DNA of 11,523 nt, taken from CAZBWS01 sp964495705. GTDB lineage: Bacteria; Pseudomonadota; Gammaproteobacteria; HTCC5015. The notes under the pieces were generated by a model. It saw nothing but the letters and a program-made list of their open reading frames with translations, did no database searches and had not been told where the DNA came from. Made by a program: the position numbers and the translations under genes. The stretch spans positions 1-11,523 of the forward strand of contig CAZBWS010000073.1 in the NCBI GenBank assembly GCA_964495705.1, given 5' to 3'. Shown here piece after piece: positions 1 through 6,928 of the stretch; within the stretch, counting starts at the first letter, position 1, and the number at the start of each line of letters is the position of its first letter.

Positions 1-54
1 ATGGGCGAGGCGCTGGTTTCTATGCAAGCTTATCGGGCGGAGTTTGGGGTTTAG
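1..54 (+). CDS. Possible 3' end of an upstream gene (partial)
   Basis: Frame 1 is open from the window edge to a TAG at 52-54 and would encode a C-terminus ending ...QAYRAEFGV. The next gene starts 2 bp later at 57, a spacing typical of an operon. The fragment is too short to identify, and the internal ATG at position 1 need not be the real start. Frame 3, which leads into the gene at 57, is also open to the window edge, so this stretch could instead belong to an N-terminal extension of that gene. The operon reading is preferred because the encoded peptide looks like an ordinary protein C-terminus, but this is inference. Confidence 0.35.
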   Translation: MGEALVSMQAYRAEFGV

Positions 55-56
55 TA

Positions 57-1058
57 ATGGACGATCAGCAAAGGATTGCTTTTAGGTACAAACGTTCTTT
101 TAGTGCAGTTATATGGCTGTTTTGTATTTTACCTCTTATGGCTTGGGGCTTTCTTCGTCCAAGTGACGACTGGAGCGATAAGGCATTGCTCGTATTACTG
201 GTATTAATCGCAATCAAGGATACGATTAAACCTTGTTTTATATACCCTACAGGCTATTTGTGCATAGATGATCAAGGGGTATCGTTTCATCATAAATTTT
301 CTATATTTAATGAACATTACAAATGGAAAGATTATACAAAAGCCTATTGGGGCGAGAGTCGCTTTTCTTCTACATTTTGGCTATCCAAAGAAGTTGGTAG
401 GGATGCTGATTTTGAGGTTGAGCGCTGGCTTTCTGAAAGGGGAAGTATTGTTGATGAGGTTTCGAAATATATAAAAGTTGAGAGAAAGGAAGGGAGCCCT
501 CTATACTGGAGGAGTTTCAAAGTATCTGATACGCCCGAATCTCCAGAGCTTGGCAAAGCAGCCATTCACTCAACAATAGGTATCTTTGGCTTGTGGGTAG
601 CAAGTGCCACTATGTTTGCATTTACAAATGAATGGAGGGGCGTGGGCGGGACTCAGTACTTCTCTCAAATACTCTTGTTGTCACTTATTGTGGCGGGTGC
701 GTTTGTAGCTTATATGGTTTATAGGAAAACACCTGCAATTGGAGTTTTTATTTTAGCGGTATTAATTTACTTTAGCTCTTGGTTTTTTGTAGGGATGTCT
801 TTACGTGTTGTAGATTTGGCTACAGGTGAGGTCAGTAGTCACACCTTTGAATTGGTTTCTGATGATATTGGCCAGAAATGGGTTGATGTAGATAACACTC
901 AAATATCTATATTACTTCGTAGCGAAGGGGAAACGAGCTATTTATATAGTAATAAAGGTTCACAGGTAATACTCCCTATTAGTACGGGCTGGAACTCTGG
1001 AGTGTATGTGTTTGAAAAAGATATTAACGATAAGCTTTATGCGTTATCTACAGAATAA
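57..1058 (+). CDS. Unrecognised multi-span membrane protein
   Basis: The 333-residue product is not recognised. Hydrophobic segments at about residues 14-33, 41-60, 168-189, 203-223 and 226-247 predict five membrane spans, so it should sit in the inner membrane. Between spans 2 and 3 (about 61-167) is a soluble block with a pattern of short strands (GYLCIDDQGVSF, then YKWKDYTKAYW) that loosely resembles bacterial PH-like domains attached to paired membrane helices; this is only a visual likeness. Residues 250-333 form a second polar domain. The ATG at 57 has a GGGG run about 8 bases upstream inside the preceding reading frame. The gene is visibly richer in A and T than the housekeeping genes downstream, which suggests accessory or transferred DNA. 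It is convergent with the TauE-like gene. A real gene is likely; its function is unknown. Confidence 0.75.
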   Translation: MDDQQRIAFRYKRSFSAVIWLFCILPLMAWGFLRPSDDWSDKALLVLLVLIAIKDTIKPCFIYPTGYLCIDDQGVSFHHKFSIFNEHYKWKDYTKAYWGESRFSSTFWLSKEVGRDADFEVERWLSERGSIVDEVSKYIKVERKEGSPLYWRSFKVSDTPESPELGKAAIHSTIGIFGLWVASATMFAFTNEWRGVGGTQYFSQILLLSLIVAGAFVAYMVYRKTPAIGVFILAVLIYFSSWFFVGMSLRVVDLATGEVSSHTFELVSDDIGQKWVDVDNTQISILLRSEGETSYLYSNKGSQVILPISTGWNSGVYVFEKDINDKLYALSTE

Positions 1059-1080
1059 TCACTAAAGCTAAGCTCGATTA

Positions 1081-1122
1081 ATGCGGATAAGTCAGAAAAG
1101 GCTATTTCCACCCTATCCGCAT
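1081..1122. repeat. Inverted pair of the ATGCGGATA word between convergent genes
   Basis: ATGCGGATA at 1081-1089 and its exact reverse complement at 1114-1122 can form a 9-bp stem with a 24-base loop. The pair lies between the stop of the membrane protein gene (1058) and the stop of the TauE-like gene (1127), so either transcript would contain the hairpin. No long U-tract follows, so intrinsic termination is not assured. The word is the same one repeated elsewhere in the window. Inverted pairs of uptake sequences in terminator position are well known in Neisseria and Haemophilus; the parallel here is inference. Confidence 0.7.
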
Positions 1123-1126
1123 AACC

Positions 1127-1882
1127 CTAAATCAAAGTCTTCACTATCAACGAAACCCCCATCAACACCGTAATCACCTCGAAAGCCCGCTTGATTAGCT
1201 GGTTACCCTTCTTAATAGAAAGGTGTGCGCCCAAATAGCCGCCAATAAACGATCCTGCCAGCAGAGGGGGCACCCAGTCCCACTTTATGGTGCCAATCAT
1301 GCCCAATGTTAGCGCTCCGGTAAAATTCCACACTAAACCGACTAGAACGAGGGTGTAAGCCACCGCACGTTTGTAGTCCATGCCGAACCAGTGAATCAGC
1401 CATAGGGTAAGAAATAAGCCTGTACCTGAGGTTAAAGATCCATTCAAAAAGCCAACGCTAAAAATAGCGATGCCCCCTAGGCCTAGACCTAGGTTATCAA
1501 AGTGCTTGGGTTGATAGTGTTGACCTAAGTCTTTTTTAAAAAAAGAATATAGCCCTAGACCGATGGTGAGTATACCTAGGGCAATTTGTGCGACATGCTC
1601 TGGAACGTGTAGGATGCTGCGGGCTCCAAGTATCACCCCTGGCAAGCCTGTGCCCAATATAAGCAGGCAAAATTTCCAGTTGAAATGGCTTTCTCGCAGA
1701 TGTCTCGCAGTGGCGCCTACACCTAGGGCGACACTGGCCACTTTGTGGGTCGCGAGGGCGGTACCAAAGGGTAAACCTAAGAAAATAAGTACAGGAAATT
1801 GTATAAGTCCTGCGCCACCACCGGCGAGAGCACTGAAGAAATTAGCAATAATAGCCACGAAAAATAGCAGTATATATTCCAA
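1127..1882 (-). CDS. TauE/SafE family (DUF81) membrane permease
   Basis: This 251-residue, almost entirely hydrophobic protein has about seven or eight membrane spans and the internal duplication typical of the TauE/SafE family. The N-terminal half carries NFFSALAGGGAGLIQFPVL (about residues 14-32), and the second half has the matching GFLNGSLTSGTGLFLTLWL. Family members export or import small anions and organosulfur compounds such as sulfite, sulfoacetate or taurine-derived products; the substrate cannot be told from sequence, and no sulfur-metabolism gene is adjacent. The start is a TTG at 1880-1882, supported by a Shine-Dalgarno AAGAGG five bases upstream (plus-strand 1888-1893) and by the N-terminus beginning right at the first span. 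It is divergent from the DUF4124 gene across 80 bp. Length fits the family. Confident on family, not on substrate. Confidence 0.88.
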   Translation of the reverse strand: MEYILLFFVAIIANFFSALAGGGAGLIQFPVLIFLGLPFGTALATHKVASVALGVGATARHLRESHFNWKFCLLILGTGLPGVILGARSILHVPEHVAQIALGILTIGLGLYSFFKKDLGQHYQPKHFDNLGLGLGGIAIFSVGFLNGSLTSGTGLFLTLWLIHWFGMDYKRAVAYTLVLVGLVWNFTGALTLGMIGTIKWDWVPPLLAGSFIGGYLGAHLSIKKGNQLIKRAFEVITVLMGVSLIVKTLI

Positions 1883-1887
1883 AAGAG

Positions 1888-1893
1888 CCTCTT
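1888..1893 (-). promoter_or_regulatory. Shine-Dalgarno site deciding a TTG start
   Basis: Read on the minus strand, AAGAGG lies five bases before the TTG at 1882-1880. The spacing and purine run support this rare start codon for the TauE/SafE-like gene. Confidence 0.55.
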
Positions 1894-1962
1894 GGCGTTT
1901 GAGTCCCTGGGATTATGGGTTAGTATCTAGTTATAAGAAAGAATTTATAAAGGCATATAAGA

Positions 1963-2634
1963 ATGAATAGACAATTTTGGCTGGCGGTTACACTGGGCAG
2001 TTTGACCATGGGTTTGGCGACACAGGCGCAAGCAAAGCTGTATAAGTGGGTGGATGATGCAGGTGAAGTTCACTATGGGGATAAAATACCGCCTAGATAT
2101 TCGAAGCAGCAGCATCAAGAATTAAATGACCGTGGTATTCAAGTCAAAGCGATTGAACGTAAAAAGACTCAGGCTGAGAAAGATGCGGAGCAAGCAGCTA
2201 AGTCTGAAGAGCAACAACGCGTAGATGCTGAGCGCAAGATGCAAGCTGAAAAGTCTAGAAAAGACCAGATCTTACTAGATACTTTTACCGTGGAGCGTGA
2301 TTTGTTGATTATGCGAGACGATCGTCTGAGTGCCATAGACTCGACAGTTAATTTAACGGCGACTTATAACAAGCAGCTGGAAAAACAACTAGAAACGACA
2401 CAGCAAAGAATTGACGACTTAGAAACATCAAAGCGTGAAGTGCCTGAAAATGTGATTAAAAAAGTAAAAAATTTAAAAGGCCAGCTTGAGCAAAATATTA
2501 CGCATATAGGCAGATTGCAAAAAGACAGAGTATTACTGGAAAAGCAATTTAAAGACGACCTCGTACGTTTTCGTGAGTTAAAGGGCTTGCCTCCAGTGGC
2601 AGACGAGCTTGTCAGTGAGGAAGTGGTTGAGTAG
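1963..2634 (+). CDS. Exported DUF4124-domain coiled-coil protein
   Basis: The 223-residue product begins with a clear Sec signal peptide (MNRQFWLAVTLGSLTMGLATQAQA, likely cleaved after residue 24). A short DUF4124 module follows at about 25-45, with the family pattern KLYKWVDDAGEVHYGDKIPP. From about residue 65 to 205 the sequence is highly charged with heptad-like spacing and almost no glycine or proline apart from one break near 161, so a long coiled coil is expected. DUF4124 proteins are common periplasmic or envelope proteins of gammaproteobacteria without a settled function. The ATG at 1963 has AAGG about 9 bases upstream and sets the signal peptide correctly. A strong hairpin terminator follows 14 bases after the stop. 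No partner gene is evident: its neighbours read in the opposite direction. Confidence 0.85.
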   Translation: MNRQFWLAVTLGSLTMGLATQAQAKLYKWVDDAGEVHYGDKIPPRYSKQQHQELNDRGIQVKAIERKKTQAEKDAEQAAKSEEQQRVDAERKMQAEKSRKDQILLDTFTVERDLLIMRDDRLSAIDSTVNLTATYNKQLEKQLETTQQRIDDLETSKREVPENVIKKVKNLKGQLEQNITHIGRLQKDRVLLEKQFKDDLVRFRELKGLPPVADELVSEEVVE

Positions 2635-2648
2635 GCCTATTACTTCAG

Positions 2649-2683
2649 CATAAAAAAAGGCGCTAAAAGCGCCTTTTTTTATG
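2649..2683. terminator. Bidirectional intrinsic terminator
   Basis: Arms at 2649-2664 and 2668-2683 are perfect 16-base reverse complements around an AAA loop. Each arm has a GGCGCT/AGCGCC core and a run of seven A or T. Either strand therefore gives a GC stem followed by a U-tract. It ends the DUF4124 transcript from the left and the coaBC-dut-algC-argB transcript from the right. The argB side becomes adjacent once the duplicated contig end is collapsed. Confidence 0.93.
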
Positions 2684-2738
2684 CCTGGAAACAATCTAGA
2701 ACTTGTAATTAGTGCCTTTAATTAATGTGCCTACACCT
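2684..2738. repeat. Duplicated contig end (55 bp), copy 1 of argB 3' end
   Basis: This 55-bp stretch is identical to 2839-2893 and directly abuts the N run. It contains the last codons and stop of argB (minus strand) plus 12 bases downstream. The best reading is the unmerged overlap of two contigs rather than a biological repeat; 55 is a commonly used assembly k-mer length. Confidence 0.93.
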
Positions 2739-2838
2739 NNNNNNNNNNNNNNNNNNNNNNNNNNNNNNNNNNNNNNNNNNNNNNNNNNNNNNNNNNNNNN
2801 NNNNNNNNNNNNNNNNNNNNNNNNNNNNNNNNNNNNNN
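2739..2838. other. Assembly gap of exactly 100 N, probably false
   Basis: One hundred N is the usual placeholder for a gap of unknown size. Because both sides carry the same 55 bp in the same orientation, the real sequence most likely runs straight through with one copy and no missing DNA. Confidence 0.95.
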
Positions 2839-2893
2839 CCTGGAAACAATCTAGAACTTGTAATTAGTGCCTTTAATTAATGTGCCTACACCT
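2839..2893. repeat. Duplicated contig end (55 bp), copy 2 of argB 3' end
   Basis: Identical to 2684-2738. This copy is continuous with the body of argB and holds its true C-terminal codons. It begins at the base corresponding to the one just outside the 16-bp-arm hairpin. Confidence 0.93.
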
Positions 2894-3735
2894 TCATGGG
2901 TTAACATTTCTAACAGCACTGCATGGGGAACGCGTCCGTCGATAATATGCGAGCTGCGTACACCAGATGCTACTGCATCTAGGGCGCATTGTATTTTAGG
3001 TAGCATGCCGCCATGAATGGTTTCGTCTTTAATTAAAGCCTCCACATCTTGTAAGGTAAGCCCTGTTAATAGTTTTCCTTCCTTATTTAGTACGCCGGTA
3101 ATATTGGTTAGCAATATCAGTTTTTCCGCGTCGAGTACGGATGCCAGTTTGCCGGCTACTAAATCCGCGTTGATATTGTAAGCATTGCCAGCATCATCGA
3201 CTCCTATGGGGGCGATGACGGGAATAAAGCCATCTTTATCTAGCATGTCGACGACAGAGGGGTCGATGCTAACCACGTCACCAGTACGGCCCATAGCGAT
3301 TGCTTGGCCGTCTACATGCACCTTCACACTTTGTGCACGAATCATTTGTCCATCTTTGCCGGTTAGGCCGATGGCCTTACCGCCGTGGGCGTTGATTAGG
3401 CTAACAATTTGCTTGTTAACCGAGCCCCCCAAGACCATTTCAACCACGTCCATGGCTTCGCTGCTGGTTTTGCGCAGGCCGTTGATGAATTCAGACTCAA
3501 TATTTAAGCGGTCGAGTAGATCACCAATTTGTGGGCCGCCACCGTGTACTACCACGGGGTTCATGCCGACTTGCTTCATCAAGACAATGTCGCGGGCAAA
3601 ACTGCTTTGCAGCGCTTCATCTGTCATAGCATTGCCGCCGTATTTAATGACGATGGTCTTGCCAGAGAAGCGCTGAATATAGGGCAGTGCTTCGGTTAAA
3701 ACATTGGCGGTGTTAATGGCGGATTGATTGTCCAT
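2851..3735 (-). CDS. argB: Acetylglutamate kinase
   Basis: ArgB phosphorylates N-acetyl-L-glutamate with ATP, the second step of arginine biosynthesis in the cytoplasm. The 294-residue product shows the amino-acid-kinase landmarks: KYGGNAM at 31-37 (Lys31 for phosphate), HGGGPQI at 64-70, the YNINADLVAGKLA block at 186-198, and GGMLPK at 242-247. The N-terminal helix before the kinase core (residues 1-23) is the extension that builds the hexamer in arginine-inhibited enzymes such as that of Pseudomonas aeruginosa, so feedback inhibition by arginine is expected. Near the substrate pocket it reads GLRKTSSEAM where many relatives have GxRVTD. It is last in the coaBC-dut-algC-argB operon, 9 bp after algC, with the hairpin terminator beyond it. 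The ATG at 3735 is well placed. Confidence 0.97.
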   Translation of the reverse strand: MDNQSAINTANVLTEALPYIQRFSGKTIVIKYGGNAMTDEALQSSFARDIVLMKQVGMNPVVVHGGGPQIGDLLDRLNIESEFINGLRKTSSEAMDVVEMVLGGSVNKQIVSLINAHGGKAIGLTGKDGQMIRAQSVKVHVDGQAIAMGRTGDVVSIDPSVVDMLDKDGFIPVIAPIGVDDAGNAYNINADLVAGKLASVLDAEKLILLTNITGVLNKEGKLLTGLTLQDVEALIKDETIHGGMLPKIQCALDAVASGVRSSHIIDGRVPHAVLLEMLTHEGVGTLIKGTNYKF

Positions 3736-3744
3736 GGTCTTCTC

Positions 3745-5124
3745 TTAAAAGGGCAGGTCTAAAGTCTCATCGACTTGACGGATTTGTTCGCGAAACTGTG
3801 CTTGTATGCGCGCTATAGCCGCTTCGCTATCGGCTTCAAAGCGCAGCACCAGACAGGGAGTGGTATTGGATGCTCTGACTAAGCCCCAGCCATCGGCAAA
3901 GTTAGCGCGTACGCCATCAATGGTGACTTTCTCGGCGTTGTCAAATTCAGCCTGAGCAACAAATTTATCGATGAATTTATAGTGTTCACCTTCGGAAAAA
4001 TTAATATTAATCTCTGGTGTGTTGACACTGTCAGGCAAGGACTTGAATATTTCTGTGGGTGTACGATCGTCTTTGCTCAATATTTCTAGCAAGCGTGCTG
4101 CGGTATATAGTCCGTCATCAAAGCCATACCAGCGCTCTTTAAAAAACACATGGCCACTCATCTCTCCACCGAGTAGGGCTTCGGTTTCAATCATTTTGGC
4201 TTTTACAAAGCTGTGACCAGTCTTGCCCATCATCGGTTTACCACCGGCAGCGTCGATGACCTTGGCTAGGTTTTGTGTGCACTTTACGTCAAAGACAATA
4301 GGGCTAGCGGGGTTGCGGCTGAGTATGTCTTTCGCATAGAGCATCATTTGGCGGTCAGCCCAGACGATATTGCCATCTTTATCCACCACGCCTAAGCGGT
4401 CGCCATCTCCGTCAAAGGCCAAGCCCACTTCTAGTTGGTCAGCTTGTACCTTCTCAACTAAGTCGACCAGGTTGGCTGGCTTGCTAGGGTCAGGGTGATG
4501 GTTGGGGAAAGTGCCATCGATGTCAGTGAACAAGCCATCCGCATCGCAACCCAGCGCTTTAAATAAACGTGTAGCGACATCCCCTGCAGCACCGTTGCCA
4601 CAGTCGTAGGCAAATTTTATGGGCTTATCTAATGTGATATCGCTGGTAATACGCTCTATGTAAGCAGGCACTACGTCTTCTTCGCGGAATTCGCCTTCAG
4701 CTTGCTGCAGAATGTCGTTGTTCTGAATACGCTTGAGTAAATCTTGAATAGAGTCGCTGTGCAGGGTCCTGCCCGCTAGCATCATCTTTAGACCATTGTA
4801 TTCAGGTGGATTGTGGCTGCCCGTAATCATAATGCCCGTACCTGTATTGAGGTGGTAGGTGGCAAAATACAACACAGGTGTTGGCGCTAGACCCACATCA
4901 ATTACATTGCGTCCCGTAGAGCGTATGCCCTTGGTTAAGCGCTGAGCGAGTTCGGGGCTAGATAGGCGTCCATCGCGTGCAATGACCACCGTTTCTTGGC
5001 CTTGCGCTGCGGCTTCTGAGCCAAAGGCTCGGCCGATTAACTCTACGGCGTCAGGCGTGAGGTCGGTGCTGACGATGCCGCGAATATCATAAGCGCGAAA
5101 GATGTCGGTATTGATGCTGTTCAC
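3745..5124 (-). CDS. algC: Phosphomannomutase/phosphoglucomutase
   Basis: This alpha-D-phosphohexomutase interconverts mannose-6-P/mannose-1-P and glucose-6-P/glucose-1-P, feeding GDP-mannose, exopolysaccharide and LPS synthesis. The 459 residues match the Pseudomonas AlgC length (about 463). Domain 1 has the phosphoserine loop TGSHNPPEYNG (Ser103). Domain 2 has the metal loop DGDGDR at 238-243. Domain 3 has the sugar-recognition loop GEMSGH at 320-325. Domain 4 has the phosphate loop RASNTTP at 417-423. All catalytic residues are intact. The start must be the GTG at 5124, because an in-frame stop lies four codons upstream and the N-terminus NTDIFRAYDIRG is canonical. It sits 9 bp after dut and 9 bp before argB, so it is cotranscribed. 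The long N-terminal membrane domain fused to some marine homologues is absent. Confidence 0.96.
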   Translation of the reverse strand: MNSINTDIFRAYDIRGIVSTDLTPDAVELIGRAFGSEAAAQGQETVVIARDGRLSSPELAQRLTKGIRSTGRNVIDVGLAPTPVLYFATYHLNTGTGIMITGSHNPPEYNGLKMMLAGRTLHSDSIQDLLKRIQNNDILQQAEGEFREEDVVPAYIERITSDITLDKPIKFAYDCGNGAAGDVATRLFKALGCDADGLFTDIDGTFPNHHPDPSKPANLVDLVEKVQADQLEVGLAFDGDGDRLGVVDKDGNIVWADRQMMLYAKDILSRNPASPIVFDVKCTQNLAKVIDAAGGKPMMGKTGHSFVKAKMIETEALLGGEMSGHVFFKERWYGFDDGLYTAARLLEILSKDDRTPTEIFKSLPDSVNTPEININFSEGEHYKFIDKFVAQAEFDNAEKVTIDGVRANFADGWGLVRASNTTPCLVLRFEADSEAAIARIQAQFREQIRQVDETLDLPF

Positions 5125-5133
5125 CTGGTTTTC

Positions 5134-5598
5134 TTAGTGGCGCCCCGAAGAGCCAAAGCCACCTTCTCCGCGTTCCGTTTCAGTAAAGTCTTCGACAATG
5201 TCGAATTCGGCCTGCACGACTGGCAGCAGTACTAATTGGGCGATGCGTTCAGAGGGCTCGATAACAAAAGTGCTGTTGCCGCGGTTCCATGCAGAGACAA
5301 ATAACTGACCCTGATAATCAGAGTCGATCAAGCCGACCAGATTGCCCAGTACGATACCGTGCTTATGGCCTAGGCCCGAGCGAGGCAAGATCGTTGCTGC
5401 CAAGCTCGGATCTTCGATATAAATGGCAATTCCCGTAGGTATCAGCTCAGTTTGTCCAGGTTCTAATACAACGCTTTCATCTAAACAAGCGCGCAGGTCC
5501 ATACCCGCAGAGCCATCAGTGGCATAGTGGGGCAGAGGGATTTCCTTGCCGATTTTGGGGTCGAGTATTTTGATTTGTAGCTTTTGTTTCATGGACAT
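5134..5598 (-). CDS. dut: Deoxyuridine 5'-triphosphate nucleotidohydrolase (dUTPase)
   Basis: Dut hydrolyses dUTP to dUMP and pyrophosphate, keeping uracil out of DNA and supplying the thymidylate precursor; it acts as a cytoplasmic homotrimer. All five trimeric dUTPase motifs are present in the 154-residue product: AGMDLRA at 31-37, PRSGLG at 72-77, GLIDSDYQG at 89-97 (with the catalytic Asp), ERIAQLV at 117-123, and the glycine-rich tail RGEGGFGSSG at 143-152 that closes over the nucleotide. The ATG at 5598 touches the coaBC stop with no spacing. A second ATG two codons later (Met3, at 5592) is an equally possible start. Both imply translational coupling to coaBC, the standard arrangement in gammaproteobacteria. 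Confidence 0.97.
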   Translation of the reverse strand: MSMKQKLQIKILDPKIGKEIPLPHYATDGSAGMDLRACLDESVVLEPGQTELIPTGIAIYIEDPSLAATILPRSGLGHKHGIVLGNLVGLIDSDYQGQLFVSAWNRGNSTFVIEPSERIAQLVLLPVVQAEFDIVEDFTETERGEGGFGSSGRH

Positions 5599-6822
5599 CT
5601 ACTTTGGGTTCTTGTATTTGGGAGATTCGTCGAGGTGTTCAGAGATAAGCTGAATAAGCTCGCGAGCCAATTTAGTTTTCGGCATGCTGGGAAAGTGCTT
5701 TTTACCGTGTGCCCAATAGGCATGTATTTCGTTGGTGTCGGCGTTAAAGCCAGTATTGCTGTCGCCATGTACTTGGTTGGCGCAGATCAGGCTGAGATTT
5801 TTTCTGTGTAACTTGCCCATCGCATACTCTTCTATGTTTTGGGTTTCGGCGGCAAAGCCCACAGCAAAGGGGGCATCCCCATGGGCTCCAACATCGGCGA
5901 GAATGTCGGGGTTTTTACATAGAGTGATGACCAGCTCATCATCGTGCTTTTTGATTTTGTGTTCTTCTAGCTTGGCTACTTTATAATCGGCCACGGCCGC
6001 AGTGGCAATGAAGATATCGCAATCGGGTACACGAGGAAGCACAGCATCATGCATTTGTTGTGCAGTAATAACGTCAATGCGCTCTAAACCTTCAGGCGTG
6101 TTTAAGTTTACAGGCCCTGCAATTAGGGTGACTATCGCCCCCGCTTCTACCGCCGCTTGTGCCATGGCAAAACCCATTTTGCCCGAGCTGTGGTTGGTTA
6201 AGTAGCGCACGGGGTCGATATTTTCTTGGGTCGGCCCTGCGGTGATCATTACACGCAGGCCTGCTAGCGTACCAAAGGTGAATAAGGCGTTAGCGCGCTC
6301 AGCAATTTCTGTGGGTTCGAGCATACGTCCAGCCCCTACGTCGCCACAAGCTTGTACACCAGAGCCTGGCCCCCAGATTAAAACATCGCGTTTTGCCAGT
6401 AGGGCGATATTGTCTTGGGTCGCTTGGCTAGCCCACATTTGTTGATTCATCGCAGGCACAACCGCAATAGGCAGGGCGCTGGCTAGGCAAATGGTCGACA
6501 GTAGATCATTTGCCGTTCCCGCCGCTAGCTTTGAAATCACATCAGCCGTCGCCGGTGCAATGACGATGGCATCTGCCCAGCGTGCTAGTTCGATATGTCC
6601 CATTGCCGCCTCGGCTTTGGGGTCTAGCAAGTCGGTGTGCACCGGGTTACCTGTCAGCGCTTGGAATGTCAGGGGTTGAATAAACTCCTGCGCCCCGGCG
6701 GTCATGACGACGCGCACCTCGCAGCCATGTTCGGCTAAGCGGCGTACCAGCTCGGCACTTTTGTAAGCGGCAATGCCGCCACTGACACCCAATAGGATGC
6801 GTTTATTTTTCAGTGATTTCAT
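5599..6822 (-). CDS. coaBC: Bifunctional phosphopantothenoylcysteine decarboxylase / phosphopantothenate-cysteine ligase
   Basis: CoaBC performs two steps of coenzyme A synthesis: CTP-dependent joining of 4'-phosphopantothenate to cysteine (CoaB), then FMN-dependent decarboxylation to 4'-phosphopantetheine (CoaC). The 407 residues match the E. coli length (406). The N-terminal CoaC domain shows SGGIAAYKS, the active-site His76 in GHIELARWAD, the PAMNQQMW motif at 123-130 (Asn126) and the substrate clamp ACGDVGAGRM with Cys159. The C-terminal CoaB domain shows ITAGPTQENIDPVRYLTNHSSGKMG from about 193, AAVADY at 275-280, KIKK at 289-292 and GFAAET at 322-327. It heads the operon and is divergent from radC across 106 bp, which must contain its promoter. 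Confidence 0.97.
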   Translation of the reverse strand: MKSLKNKRILLGVSGGIAAYKSAELVRRLAEHGCEVRVVMTAGAQEFIQPLTFQALTGNPVHTDLLDPKAEAAMGHIELARWADAIVIAPATADVISKLAAGTANDLLSTICLASALPIAVVPAMNQQMWASQATQDNIALLAKRDVLIWGPGSGVQACGDVGAGRMLEPTEIAERANALFTFGTLAGLRVMITAGPTQENIDPVRYLTNHSSGKMGFAMAQAAVEAGAIVTLIAGPVNLNTPEGLERIDVITAQQMHDAVLPRVPDCDIFIATAAVADYKVAKLEEHKIKKHDDELVITLCKNPDILADVGAHGDAPFAVGFAAETQNIEEYAMGKLHRKNLSLICANQVHGDSNTGFNADTNEIHAYWAHGKKHFPSMPKTKLARELIQLISEHLDESPKYKNPK

Positions 6823-6833
6823 GGGGCGAAGTT

Positions 6834-6896
6834 TATCAGTTATATGGGCAATCCGCTAAGTGCCTTTACAGAACCCCATAGACTTCTAAACTGATA
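6834..6896. promoter_or_regulatory. Nested inverted repeat in the coaBC/radC divergent promoter region
   Basis: TATCAGTT at 6834-6841 and AACTGATA at 6889-6896 are exact reverse complements. Inside them TATGGG (6843-6848) and CCCATA (6875-6880) are again reverse complements. The region lies between the start codons of coaBC and radC. On the coaBC strand a TATAAC box overlaps the left arm (plus-strand 6839-6844), but no good -35 box accompanies it. It could be an operator or a cruciform-forming element; no known regulator is recognised. Confidence 0.4.
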
Positions 6897-6928
6897 GGCA
6901 GGATATAGAATAAAAAAGAGAGTTTTTG

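Noticed and set aside
1899..1926. TTGAGT-N16-TAGTAT as a promoter for the DUF4124 gene
   Set aside because: Only four of six matches in each box, and the AT-rich spacer offers several equally weak choices.
1563..1970. Open frame of 135 codons on the plus strand opposite the TauE-like gene
   Set aside because: It is antisense to a clear membrane permease, its translation has no family resemblance, and it overlaps the start of the DUF4124 gene.
2684..2893. Direct repeat as an attachment site or gene duplication around argB
   Set aside because: Copies directly abut a 100-N placeholder and consist of the argB end. A contig overlap explains this without biology.
3185..3676. Open frame of 163 codons on the plus strand opposite argB
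   Set aside because: It is a shadow of argB. The product is proline- and serine-rich with a codon pattern derived from the opposite strand, and argB motifs are intact.
4537..4544. ATGCGGAT in algC as an uptake-word site
   Set aside because: An 8-base match in a Cys-Asp-Ala-Asp-Gly coding context is not strong enough to count on its own; it is mentioned only as a partial copy.
6904..6911. TATAGAAT as the radC -10 box
   Set aside because: It is too close to the ribosome site for a normal leader, and no acceptable -35 lies at the right distance.
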